This document shows positions 49,501-60,384 of a stretch of DNA of 64,000 nt, piece after piece. Positions within the stretch are counted from its first letter, which is position 1, and every line of letters starts with the position of its first letter. Under the pieces are notes generated by a model, which was not told the DNA's origin, searched no databases, and worked only from the letters and a program-made list of their open reading frames with translations. Source of the DNA: Anseranas semipalmata (taxonomy: Eukaryota; Chordata; Aves; Anseriformes; Anseranatidae); contig VXAA01001508.1 in assembly GCA_013399115.1 (NCBI GenBank), positions 261,552 through 325,551 on the forward strand, read 5' to 3'. The translations under genes and the position numbers were made by a program.

Positions 49501-52500
49501 CTGCCACTGTGTCCCCTCTGTCAGCCGGTGCTTGCCACAGCCCCAGCACGTTCCTGGCTGAGTTCTGAACGTTGTACAGCCTGCATCTGCTCCCTCTGCT
49601 GGGCTATAATTAGGAAACAATATTATTAAAACTCATTCCCATCTCCGCTTTCCTTTCATCTTCCCTCCTTCTTGTTGTTCATCTATTATCCTCCCTCCAC
49701 AGCCTGTGGCCTTTGGACTGCATGCTGATGAGCCCTTGTTTGGTCTAATCGGCAGCGCTTGTTAATGGGGCTGTTAGTGCAGTTTCCAACCACCTGCTCT
49801 GCATTTGCTTCCCCAAAGTCCTGGCCTCAAAGCCGGCTCAGCTCCTCTGCCCCAGAGCCCATTTCTGCAAAGTCATGGGGGTTATTGCTGCTTTCATACT
49901 GAGATGCACGTAAGCATAAGCTGTGTTCTGCCCAGCACCAAGCAAAGGGCTCTGGAGGGGAAGGTGGAGCAGAGGAACCAGAGGACCCTTGAGGAAGTGT
50001 TTTGGGGCTGGTGGAGCTTGGCAAGGGACCTCCCTTGTGCCCCTCTGAAGGAGGACATCAGAGTTTGAGCCACCAAAACCGCACACTCCAGTGGGGAAAT
50101 AGCTCCTAACATCAGAAGCATGATTTTTGGCAAATCACTGCATATAGGCTTTAGTACCCATAGTCTTGTACCCATCTATATATCCTTCCCCATCTTTATT
50201 TGTTTCCATCAGGAGCGTGGCCAGAGCTGGTAGCAAAGGCTGTGATTCCTCTTGGGTCATCTGCTCCCCCTGCAGCCATCCAGGTGCCACCATTGGGTGC
50301 TGGGTGCTTACTGTAATGTTTCGTGCAGCAAGGATTTTAGCTTTGATTCTTCATTGTGCAGTCAAATTTCAAGTCCAAAGTGTGGGCCCAACACCCACAA
50401 ACACAAGTCTGCTGAATGTGTTGAGTGGGAAGAAACAGATGGCAGCTGAGGACATGTGGAGCTGCTGGAGGGGAAGGGGAGAATCAGGTGGCCCAAGAAC
50501 AGAGGTGCCCATGGAGCCGAGCCCTGGTGGAGTTACTGGACCAGAGAAATGGATTCTCCTCTCTGCAAGACAAAGAGTATGACTTGCACTTCTTTAATAA
50601 ATGCTCTGAGCTTAAGGGGTGATAGCAGGGCTGTAGGAACTGAGCACTATTTATACATGGCACTCCAGAGCACACCAAGATGCCATTGCAACCCAAGTTC
50701 AAAGGCGCAGCTGCCTTGCACATGCTCTGCAGCACGGCAGTGATGCCCTGAGCTCCTGCAAGGGGCTGGGCATGGGAAGCAGCTCGGACCCGCTGGAGGA
50801 GCATCTGGAAGCCATCCACCACCCAGCACGTCTGGGGTGCAAAGCACAATTCCCCTGAAGTCAATGGCCGAGTGCTTTGGTGGTTAGACCTGGCTCCTTC
50901 CCATGGACCGAGCAGTGCTCCCTCTCTGCTGAACCCAGCTTAGGTTGGGTTTTGAAGGTCTCTCTCATTTCGGTGTCTGCATGCTGACTGCAAATAGAAG
51001 GAAATATCTAGAAGCTGAGGTTGCTTTCGAAGGAAGTTAGTATTAATTTAGAAAAACAACAAAAGTGTATTGAAGACCTTTGTACAATTTCCCTACCTAA
51101 TTTTCTCCTTTTGTTTGGCTTCAGCTGGATGAGAACCTCTGTCTCTAACCACTGTGAGCCATCAGCTCCCAGTGACAGGGTGCTTGGAGACGGGTTTGCT
51201 GGGAGCTGCAGAAAGCAATTTGCCAAGCACAATGCTGTCTTTGAACCTAGTAACTTGCAGACAATAGTACTCTTTTACATGCTAATAGATAGCATTGTTC
51301 TTCAAATGTCTGACATTTATAGCAATATAATATCTCTGTCGAAAAGCATGCCAGTAATGGGCACAACTTCCCAACATGAGTGCTGAGGAAGCAGAAGGAT
51401 GGAACAGGAATTAATATATGAGATTTGTGACTGAATTTCACTTTAGGTTTCCTCCAATCACTGCCATTTCCTTCCTGTATTTCAAAACTGATGACTGCTC
51501 TGAAAGGTAAGTCACAAAAAAAACACACAAAAAAACAGGGTAAATATAGCAGCAAACAGAGATGGGCTGTAAATCAGCAGCATCCACCTGGAGGCTTTGT
51601 TGGCTGGTATCCAAACGAAAAATCAGGGACAGGCCTAAGCAGCCCTGCTTAATGTCAAAGAGAGACAGCAGGCTGGAATCGCTGCATGGAGAAGATGTTT
51701 GCTTGAACCAGATGAATTATTAATAAACTTATTGATATTTATTATTGTTCTTAAGCAGTCTGTCTCACATATTAAAATGGATTTTGGTCCTTCCTTATTA
51801 TGTCTAGTAAGTACTTGTGTCCAGTTGTGAAATGAGGAGACATTTCCTCCGGGGCTGGTACCTAAATCATGGTGTGACTGGTGCTGTACTCTCCTGCTGG
51901 CTGCATCCCCTGTCCCAGCTGCGAGGACATCTCCAGCCGGAGCACAGCCAACCTTGGTGTCACCAATCACCTCTTTGCACCTCAGAGGGCAGTGCTGGGC
52001 TTCATATGGACTGTTGTTTATATTACAATAACGAACTATTAACCAAGGGCAGCAGGACGGCATTGTTCTGTCCTATGACCTTGGCTTCCTAAACCCGTGA
52101 GGTCCCTGCCCCGAAGTGGTCTCAGCTGAGCTGATAGATGCCCAGAGGTGGAGCAGTGCATGGGGCAGGAGGTGGGGATCAGAAACCTGCCTCTGCGTCC
52201 CTGCCCACCAGAAGACACCCCTTGTTCACACAGGTCAAGTGTTTTACAGGTAGCATGTCAACCCAGGATGTCATTGGAAAACCTCCTAGGAGAAGACGTG
52301 CAGCAGCTCTAAAAGGACAGTCACAAGGTGAGGTGCAAGTGGAGGAGGAGGCAGAGGGCAGAGCTGGCACTCGACCCTGAAACCCGAATGACTTCTTCTG
52401 GATGTTGGGTCCACGCATCCAAACAACCTCACTGCTACATTCCCAAAGGAGAGGACGACCTGTGGAACAGCAAGCCTTACATTCCTGGTGCTAGTTCTTG

Positions 52501-53582
52501 GCTGAGACAGGAGCAGAAATGTTGCCATGATGTCTACTGAATAAATATGTGCTCCTGTTGCTCGCATTTGTCTTTACAGTTTTGGAGGAGATGCAGATGG
52601 CCCTTTAAATACTTGCAAGGCCTGCAACTTTTCCAGAGTGTTTTTTTTTCTCCTTTTTTCCAAGCTACTTGGCTCCCTACGGTAATTAATATTATCTAAT
52701 GGGGGAAAAAGCAAAGCAAAGCCTTCATATTTGAGATTATTCACACAAACAAAAATGTAAACAGCTGTCTGAGAGACAGGAAAGAAATGGGCTCTGGGAC
52801 AGGGCCTGGTGGGACCATGCTGCCAGCAGCCACAGCAGGAGCTGCAGCCACAGCCTCCTCCGAGAGCCACCGGAGGCTGCTGGGCACTGTGTCCACGGGG
52901 GTTTGTTCCCTGGAGCACCTCAGCTCCCATAAATCCAGGTCCTCTCCCATGTTGCCGTGCCAAGCCCTAGTGCTGCGCTGACGCCATCAGCTCGGTCGGG
53001 CTGGAAGTCCTCAAGGACTCGGGAGAGCACGAGGAGAAAACTCTCCCCCATCAACTGCAGCTGTTTGGCTTTGGATCTGTTCCTGGATAAGAGAGAGCGG
53101 GATCATAAAGCTGGGTGATTTCAGGAAGATTAGAAGGATGTCACTTGGGAAGACCATCAGTTGGCTCTGCGGAGGCAGGTGGCTCTGGTCGGACAGCCCC
53201 AGCAGAGGCCCCAGCACAAGTGTCCCTGGCTGCACAGAGCAGCTCGGTAATGAACAGGGCTGCAAGCTGAGGCACTGTACCGTATCTGAGACATTCGCTT
53301 TTAAGCGAGCAGATAACCGCAGGAGGAGTTAATGAAGCGTTTCCCTTGGTGTTCCCGTGCCTGTGACCCTTGGGGCACAGTAGCCCTCTGCTGTGGCTCT
53401 GTGTTATCCATGCTGACTTTGCTTAGGTTTTGAGGCGGTGCTTTTCCTCCTGTAACATTCATAAAAACCCAATCACTTTTTCAAGAGGTTTAACAACAAA
53501 AGCTTATGCTTCTGGGGCTGAGGAAGAAATCCGTGGAGATGTTTGGCTGGCACTGGCCTCCGCGGAGCTCTTTGCAGGCAGA
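46505..53582. other. Non-coding stretch spanning the strand-skew switch
   Basis: No gene is recognised. The + strand is very C-rich just right of the gap (46921-46980: 29 C, 6 G) and stays so, with noise, to about 48.6 kb. From about 48.7 kb it becomes G-rich (48961-49020: 22 G, 13 C; 50461-50520: 26 G, 12 C). A modest CpG cluster lies at about 47490-47610. AT-rich segments at 47955-47985 and 51700-51800 (repeated TTATTAAT-like words) could be conserved non-coding elements, but conservation cannot be judged from one sequence. Confidence 0.5.
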
Positions 53583-53610
53583 GGGAGAGGGGCCTGGGGG
53601 AGCAGCAGGG
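53583..53610 (+). other. G-quadruplex motif
   Basis: Four G tracts of 3, 4, 5 and 3 bases are separated by loops of 3, 3 and 7 bases, satisfying the canonical G3+N1-7 rule on the + strand. It sits in a G-rich part of the right half of the window. Such motifs are enriched near vertebrate promoters and replication origins. Folding is predicted, not shown. Confidence 0.7.
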
Positions 53611-55355
53611 ATGATGGAGGAGAAGGCCTCCACGGGAGGCTGCTCCTGGAGGGCTGGGGCACGCTGAGTGAGCCAGCCTGCAGCAGGGGACGGCATACAA
53701 GGGAGTGCTGCAAGCACCGACTGCTGACTGGGGAGGTTGGGTTTGGTCAGAAATAGGTGGGTAGGCTGTGGCTCCGGGGGGACGAATGGGTACACACACT
53801 GCAAGAGGCCCGAAGGAGCCTGTGGTAGCAGATAAGGGGGAGGTTCTCTTTGGCTGTGTGTTTTTGAGCAGGATGCTGCCATGCTTTGGGCAGTGAAGGT
53901 CTGAGCTGGTGACCCACCAGGGACCCTCAGGTCCTAAGGAACGGCAGAGCCCTACACCTGTGTTAAGCAGGAAGACAAAGCCCTGGTTTTACAAGGAGAA
54001 ATCCTCACTTCCTTTCTTTCCTTGGGATGGCCGGTCCCTCAACCACTTGAACACAATAACCAAACAACTTGTAACAAGGCGTACACTCGGCGGGTCCATA
54101 CAAGTCTCCTGTAGAAGTCAGGGCTCTTGCTCTGGCAATGGACATCGCCGAATGGCATGGGGAAGGGCTGGGGCAGGAAGAGGTGCTGCACTCCTCAGCA
54201 AAAGAACAAGCAGCAGCAAGTTATTGGGTACAGTCTCATTTTCACGGCTTTCATGGCCAAAGTGGGTCAGCGGGCACAAGCGCTGCTTCTCTGCTCCCCT
54301 TCCTCGCTGATTCTGCTGGGCTGGCAGCTAGGCTGGCTTTAAAACCATGCACCTGTATTTATTCATGGAGTATTTTCCATACCTTGCTGAGATGGGATCC
54401 TTTCTCACAATTTTCCTTGCAAGTTCTAATGATAGTAAATAATAATGATAACAGTGGAGAAATCTTGGGAACACCAGCTGCGCACTTTCTACTGCGTAAG
54501 TGTGTGCAGTTATGCTACCTGCCCATGAAGCCAAGCTTCTCAGCTTTGTGGGACTTCTCTGCACATTACCGACCTTGACAAGTGTTTTGGTTGGAGAAGG
54601 AGGTAACCTAGCCCCCTTAGGAGGTTCACAGCACCCACATGGGCTTTGGGAATAACTCTGCTTTCCCTTCCACCTCAGCTCACCATGTGGTTGGCTATCC
54701 AGATTAAATGGCTTTCTGAAGTCAGAGGGAATTTGGGACAGCGTCAGGAGGAACGCACATTGTAGGAGGTTTTGCTTCAAGCACAAGGTGCTGGAGATGC
54801 TTTATGGCACTTGAAGTCACTTTCAAGTCCAGACGCCCTCTCCGTGTGAGGAGCTGGTGATGGCCCTTGTGTTACCACCATCCAAGACCTCTGTGCCTCG
54901 GAAGCCCTGAAGAACAAGATAACTCATGTGCCCTGTGCAGATTCTGATAACAACGGTGGATGTCATCGTGTCTTGCTCTTCTCAGGATGGAGTCCTGGTA
55001 GCAGAAGCAGAGGGTTTGAAGGCAACACTCCACAGGCTGTGCTCGCAGACCTTCTCTGTGCTGCTTGGACAGTTTGGGTGTTTAAGACCTGGCAGAGGCA
55101 TTTTTTTTCCAGCTGGGAGAGAAGTTGGAAAGTTTCAAAATTCTCTGCAAGAGAATGGAAAAAATACTTTGTGCTTCGTCAAAATTATTTCAATAATTGA
55201 AAACATTTTTTGTTTTCATGTTAATTTATTTTATATTCTAAAATTAGCTATTAAAAATTATTTCAGAATGGAACAACTCAAGGAAACTCATTCCAAAAGT
55301 TTGGGAAGAGGATGTTGTGACTTGGTACCAGCAATGTGTTTCTCCTTCTGTCCCT
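53611..55355. other. Non-coding stretch, nothing recognised
   Basis: Mixed-composition DNA with no recognisable exon, RNA or transposon. The frames at 53430-53882 overlap on opposite strands, as expected in GC-rich sequence. Sequence near 55195-55265 is AT-rich. Confidence 0.5.
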
Positions 55356-55405
55356 GAAATGGACATGGTCTTTTGATGTAGAAATGGACATGGTCTTTTG
55401 ATGTT
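55356..55405 (+). repeat. 25-bp tandem duplication, two copies
   Basis: The unit GAAATGGACATGGTCTTTTG plus ATGTA occurs at 55356-55380 and again at 55381-55405 with a single difference in the last base. The near-identity of the copies implies a recent slippage or unequal-crossing event, and the site may be variable in copy number. Confidence 0.95.
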
Positions 55406-55867
55406 TTCATTTTGACATGCTTGCATTGGCCGACAGAATAAGGACTCTGTTTCCTTGTTTTTCCAAGCACCTTCACCTATTTAAATGAGAGCTGCATTTC
55501 TGCTATTTGCAGGCAGAACAGGCGGGATGCCGTGGGCACCATCACCATGGATATTCCTTGCATAGGCACGACCGTGCCGACAGAGAAACTGTACATCGTA
55601 GGGAACACACTTTATATAACTTCCTGGCTGAGGGAATGTTTCCCAAGTTTATGTTAGAGACAACGAGCAAAGCTCTTGGCTATGCAGAAATGTCCCCGTT
55701 GTCCGTGTTACCCACGGGGCTGGGTGCTGGGTGCTGGCAGCTGTGGTGCATGGCCATGTGTGGGCGATGCACAGGTGATGCACAGGGGCTCTCATGTCTC
55801 TGCCCTCTGCCTCCAGCGCTGCCATTCAGCCCTCCACTGCTGTCCTTCCCGCTTGCTCATACTTATG

Positions 55868-55899
55868 GTGTGAGTAATCCTCAGCGGGATTACTCACAC
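55868..55899. repeat. Perfect inverted repeat, 13-bp stem and 6-nt loop
   Basis: The left arm GTGTGAGTAATCC (55868-55880) and right arm GGATTACTCACAC (55887-55899) are exact reverse complements around the loop TCAGCG. The stem is too short for a typical microRNA precursor and has no flanking pairing. It could extrude as a cruciform, form an RNA hairpin if transcribed, or be a palindromic binding site. Confidence 0.95.
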
Positions 55900-57613
55900 T
55901 GCAAGCTGACCAGAACAGGGTCAGGACTCGCTGCTGCTTCCACAGCTCCGGCTTGATTGCTCCCTGTTGGGTTCAGACCCAAAGTGAGCCAGGATCTGGC
56001 CTGTCATCTTTCTGGAGCACAGTGGCATTTTGCTCATACTGCACCAGCAAATAGATTTGAAAGAAGAAAGGAGCAGATTAACCCTCTTCTAGCACAGCCT
56101 GTGTGGCTGAGAGCATGCTGGGGCGTCGTGATGTTTTCTCCAGAAGGCAACGACTCTGCCATTAGGCTAAGGGTTGGCCATGGTGTGGATTTAAGCTTTC
56201 CAGTCCCCCTGTCCTGTGCATTTTTTGCCCTGCTGAGCTGCACCATTCAGATGGCCTCCCAAGAGACAGCTGGGGGCATCTGCCATGCGATGGGGTGGTT
56301 GTCACCCAGTCCTACCTGACTTTATCTAACAAGGGGTCTCAAAGGGACAGCTTGGTCCTGCGTGTCCCCCGAGGTTTCTCCTGTACAGCGATGGGCAGTG
56401 TGAGCCCAGGCGTGCAGACAGGACCTCCTGTGGCTCTGAGTCTTTGCTCAGCACAGAGGTGTTTTGAGAAGTTTGACCAGCTGCTGTACTTTGTCAGCAA
56501 CAAATGATGCCATACAACAGCGTTAGGGAAATGCTGCCCCTGAGAGATTTGAAAAATAAATCCTCAGGATCTCCCCAAAGGTCTGGAAAGGTTTTGTTTG
56601 ATTGATTGATTGTTTTCCTTTCCTGGAGATGAGGAAAGGGGAGCGCAGGGAAGCGCTGCTGATCTAGAGGATGGCCTCTCCTTCAGAGCCCGATGTTGGG
56701 CTTCCTGAATCGAGGGGGGCACCCCCCGAGCTGCAGGGGCTCACGCCAGGACTTGAGAAACACCTGGACAAGCCCTCCTGGCTGGCTGTAGCACTCAGGC
56801 ATGCAGCCAACAAATCTGCAGCCTTTGAATCCGACACCTTCCCCCACCTCCGAGTCAACAAGGGCTTTGTTCGGCTGTGGACAGCCCAATTTCCACTACA
56901 CAAACCCAGCCCCCTTCTACCCTTGTGTGAGGCACAACCAGTACTGTTATTCCACTAAAACAAAGCAAAATTGCCAGCTTTTGTCTCCTTTTTCATGAAA
57001 CCATGGGTCTGCCCGGCTGCCCGCGGAGTTGGTCCCGGAGCTGAGCCTGTGACTGGGAAGCTGTGGGGCTTCCTCGGGCGGCCATGTCACATTTCACCTT
57101 CCTCCTCCCACCTTTGATACGGATTTCGTTGAGGTGATGGACGCAACACGGAAACCCGTTACCAAGGCAATGGAAGGAAAACCCGAGCCTCAAATTACAG
57201 ATTTCTTCTCCAGCAGGACCTGGAGGGAATGGGGGGAGTCAAAAGCACGAGCTGCTGTTGTCTTTAGCAAGAGCTGCATGGGGCTGTGCGGAGGACTGAG
57301 TACCCCACACTGCTAAACCTGGGGGCTGTTATCCATCATAGAGGGATTTTGTCTTTCTTCTGCATTTCTGGAGGGTTTTCTTGGGCAGCAGATCCTTTAT
57401 CCCCGCAGCTGTGCTGAGCCAGACCCCATGGAGGGATCTGGGGGACGCTGTGCTGCGTGTGGGGTTCAGGAAGGGGTGAGACGTGGCCCTGCAGCCCTGG
57501 GTCATGCTCCGCAGGCACCCTCCTGCTGGCCAGCCGCCTTCTCCTGGAGCAGGGATGCAGTTCCCACCCTGGCAGCCCGGGGACCACTGGCCAGTCGTGC
57601 CACAAGAACAGGA
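55900..57613. other. Non-coding stretch, nothing recognised
   Basis: No exon, RNA gene or transposon is recognised. Open frames at 55957-56319 and 56671-56958 have no known domain. Confidence 0.5.
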
Positions 57614-57630
57614 CTGTCTGTCTGTCTGTC
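57614..57630 (+). repeat. (CTGT)4 microsatellite
   Basis: Four tandem CTGT units plus one C. A short tetranucleotide repeat with no evident functional context. Confidence 0.9.
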
Positions 57631-58131
57631 CGGGAAGTGCTGTCACATCGTCCTCAGAAAGCCCGGATTGGGGAGGCAGATGTTGCACAGCTGTGCACTG
57701 CATGGAGCAACACTGCCATGCAGCGGCCGGCAGCTGCCGTCCCCCTGCCCGCCCCCTCAGCAGGGGCTGGCCGCATCGCTTGGTGAGAATTCAGCCATTT
57801 CCCAGGGGAAAATAATCCTGGCTGGGAATCTTCCTCCCACAAAAGTGGTTTTTGCCACAGGGGAATCACCTGCTGATTGATGAGGAGGGAGAAGTTAGCA
57901 GCTCTCCAGCAAGAAGCATTTTTTTCCAGCATGATATTTAGATTTCTTTAAAGTCGTCCCATAGCACTGCCACAGCACACGGCACGGCAATGCTGGCAGC
58001 TCCCAGAGGACCTGGGCATGGCCAGGATGTGGCTCCTGGCTCCAACCTGGGCTCCGCACAGGTTCCTGGACCCAAGCCTGGCTGCGGGCAGTGCCCGTGG
58101 CCTCGAGCAGCACCAGCACCGCGGCCGCGCA

Positions 58132-58163
58132 GGGGTGCTGGGGGCAGAAAAGGGACAACAGGG
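58132..58163 (+). other. G-quadruplex motif
   Basis: G tracts of 4, 5, 3 and 3 bases with loops of 4, 7 and 6 bases on the + strand. It follows a CpG-containing GCGGCCGCGC word (58121-58130). Confidence 0.7.
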
Positions 58164-58374
58164 AAATCGTGACACCCGATGCAAAAACCTCCCTTTTCCC
58201 AGGTGGTATGTGAGCATCCAGCATTTAACAAACTGTGCGCTTACAGTGAGAGTCTAAACACCACTATTATGGCCTGAATAAATGTGAAATCACAGCAGTT
58301 CAGTGAGAATCACCTGGGAAGGAAGAAGGAGCTCCGGCCTTAGGAGAAGGGGGTAGTTTGGGCTGGTTTGGTTC

Positions 58375-59070
58375 TGTAAAGAGACTCGAGGAGGTTGTAG
58401 TGGAACACCAGCTCCACGGGAGCTTCCAGGTGATGGGTGATTCAGCCAAAAGACTGAATACGATTCCTGGATGTGTGAGAGGGGAAATGGTGCACGGGAG
58501 GTGGGGGAGGATTTTGCATTTTATGGGACTAGGGAGGCTGATTTGGGAATTTTGCAACCAGTTCAGGTGTCTGCATTTAAGAGAGGGCGTTGGAGAGTGT
58601 TGAAAAGAGCTGCAAAAATGATTGAAGGGCTGGAGAACCAGCCATACACAGGAGAACTTAAAGACCTCCATCTGTTTGCGTTATTAAAAAAAGAGGTTGA
58701 GAGGTGACTTGATGACAGTGTATAAATACCTGCACAGGGGGAAAAGTCTGGGTACTGCAGGTTCTGTAATCTAGAAGGGAAAAAAACACAAATGGGTGGC
58801 TGGAAGCAAGGGGCCAGATGAAGTCAAACTGGAAATAAATCACCTTCATTGCTACAAAAAAAACAAAAACAAAACAACAAAAAAAAAACACAACAAAACC
58901 ACGTCTAGTAGTTTGGAACAAGTCCAAAGGGAAATGGTGTTTTTTCTTCATTCTTGGTGTCTTGAAATGAAGACTGGGGTCTTTTCTGAAAGACACATGT
59001 TAGCTAAGGCACAAGCTAGTGCCTAACGGCTAGGGCTTCTTGCAGGGATCACTGGGTTAAAAGACTGCGT
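58375..59070 (+). mobile_element. Ancient CR1 LINE, 3' part of ORF2 plus 3' UTR, decayed
   Basis: Conceptual translation on the + strand shows pieces typical of the C-terminal end of CR1 ORF2 (downstream of the reverse-transcriptase core): EEVVVEHQLHGSFQ, then AKRLNTIPGCVRG, then in other frames KMIEGLENQPYTGELK and HLFALLKKEVER. CR1 ORF2 proteins end with blocks of the form LGVLVD..LNMS.QC..AAK.AN.ILGCI and RA.KMI.GLE.LPYEERLKEL.LFSL. The order is preserved, while frame changes and stops separate the blocks. The non-coding tail then follows: GGAAGC..GCCAGATGAAGTCAAACTGGAAATAA, interrupted by an A-rich simple repeat, then AATGAAGACTGG..CTTTTCTGAAAGACA and AGGGATCACTGGGT. The extreme 3' end is missing or eroded. 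It is a 5'-truncated, inactive old insertion in + orientation. Both boundaries are approximate. Confidence 0.85.
58855..58900 (+). repeat. A-rich simple repeat inside the CR1 fragment
   Basis: An imperfect run of A interspersed with single C, of (A)nC type. It breaks the CR1 3' region just after the ACTGGAAATAAAT block, so it expanded or inserted after the element landed. Confidence 0.85.
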
Positions 59071-60347
59071 GGAGACACTCAGCCTTGCAGTGCCATCAGG
59101 AAAGACGCCCCAGCACATATGTTTGGGCTTATCCACCAGGCTTCTAATAAAGGACATTAACTCGGGAGTAAGGATGTAGGCAAGAAAAGAGGGAAAAATT
59201 CCATCGTGGGCCTTTACATTTTGCTTATTGGCTTTTAAGAAAAAAAAAAATCACAGAAAATCCAAAGTGGCCCCCTTGACACAACCACCTGCATGTGCAG
59301 AGTGGCTGGCTGGGGTCCAGTCGGTCGGAACAGTCAGTTGTGCATGGACGAGTGGTGGTCCCGCATTAATCAAATCAGTTTAAGAAGGGGCTTTGCTGGT
59401 GCCGAATGTACACATAACCACAGCCTTCTGGCCTGTCAGGGTGGAAATACTGGATCTGGCTTTTGGAGAGTGGGTTGCACATCTGGTCTTTCATCCTGGA
59501 GCATGCAGAAGCCTCTTTGCTCCCGCTCTCCCCGCCGTGCTCGTGGCCCCGTTCGCGCCCAGCTCAGCCGATCACCCTTCCTGCTCCTGGCTCCTCAAAC
59601 CCACCCGGTCGCTGGTTCCTCCGCTTGGGCAGCCTGCAGCCACCAGGCCACCAAGGTCACAGCTGGGTTATGGGATGAGGCGGTGCCTGGCTGTGGCTTC
59701 TCCGCACAGCACTGAAACTCCCCACGCGATGCTGAGCGCCCCAGAGCCGTTCCTCGTGGTCAGGATGAGCCCCAGCCTTGGTGCAGCCCCGTGGGAGTTT
59801 ATTAGAACAAAGACATGTAAAAACTGCTCTGTTTAACTCAGACAGCCCCACCAAGCCTCTGTCCCTGCGTCCCAGGCAATAATGCACTTTCAGCATGCAG
59901 TGACAAAACCCGAGCCCCGGAGTGAAAGGTGAAATGCATGTACATGGCAGAAAGCAGGAGAGATTGAAAGTGTTACCAGTGCTTTGGGGTGGGTAATAGC
60001 AGGAGATTTGCTGAAGGGATCTGGAAAAAAAGCCCTTTTTCAAAGGAATTGTATAATCCCTGGTAGCTCAGTGTCTCACGTTCGAGGACTTGCCTGCACG
60101 ATCTGCCATCAAACACGGGAAGGATTTGCTGCTCTCTTCTGTGGATGTGCAGTACAGAAACTCTCCCACACTGCTTTTCTAAATCTCATTTGAAGGGATG
60201 CTCCACTCTTCCAACCGAGTGACAGAGCTGCTCCCATCTGTGCCCCACATCGCAGAAATAATCAGAACTGAAAAGGGAGCAGAAAGCAGCAGCCATGGAG
60301 CGATGCTCTTGGAAGTCAGCAGCACAGCATCCCCGGGGGCTGCTGAT
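59071..60347. other. Non-coding stretch, nothing recognised
   Basis: No exon, RNA gene or transposon is recognised. The frames at 59293-59836 overlap each other in two + frames without a known domain. An A run of about 11 lies near 59239. Confidence 0.5.
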
Positions 60348-60384
60348 GGGAGAGGGGCCGGGGGTGATGCTGGGGGCTGCGGGG
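60348..60384 (+). other. Strong G-quadruplex motif, five G tracts
   Basis: G tracts of 3, 4, 5, 5 and 4 bases with loops of 3, 2, 7 and 4 bases make this the most stable-looking quadruplex motif in the window. The surrounding 100 bp is extremely G-biased (60361-60420: 32 G, 6 C). It lies on the + strand, the predicted non-template strand if the right half is transcribed rightward. Confidence 0.75.

Noticed and set aside
50829..50895. SINE-like words (TGAAGTCAATGG and GGTGGTTAGACCTGG)
   Set aside because: Reminiscent of old amniote repeats, but too short and without a recognisable A/B box or tail to call.
60060..60125. tRNA-like words (TGGTAGCTCAGTGT and a following CGTTCGAGG)
   Set aside because: The spacing and arms do not form a cloverleaf, and no acceptor stem pairs.
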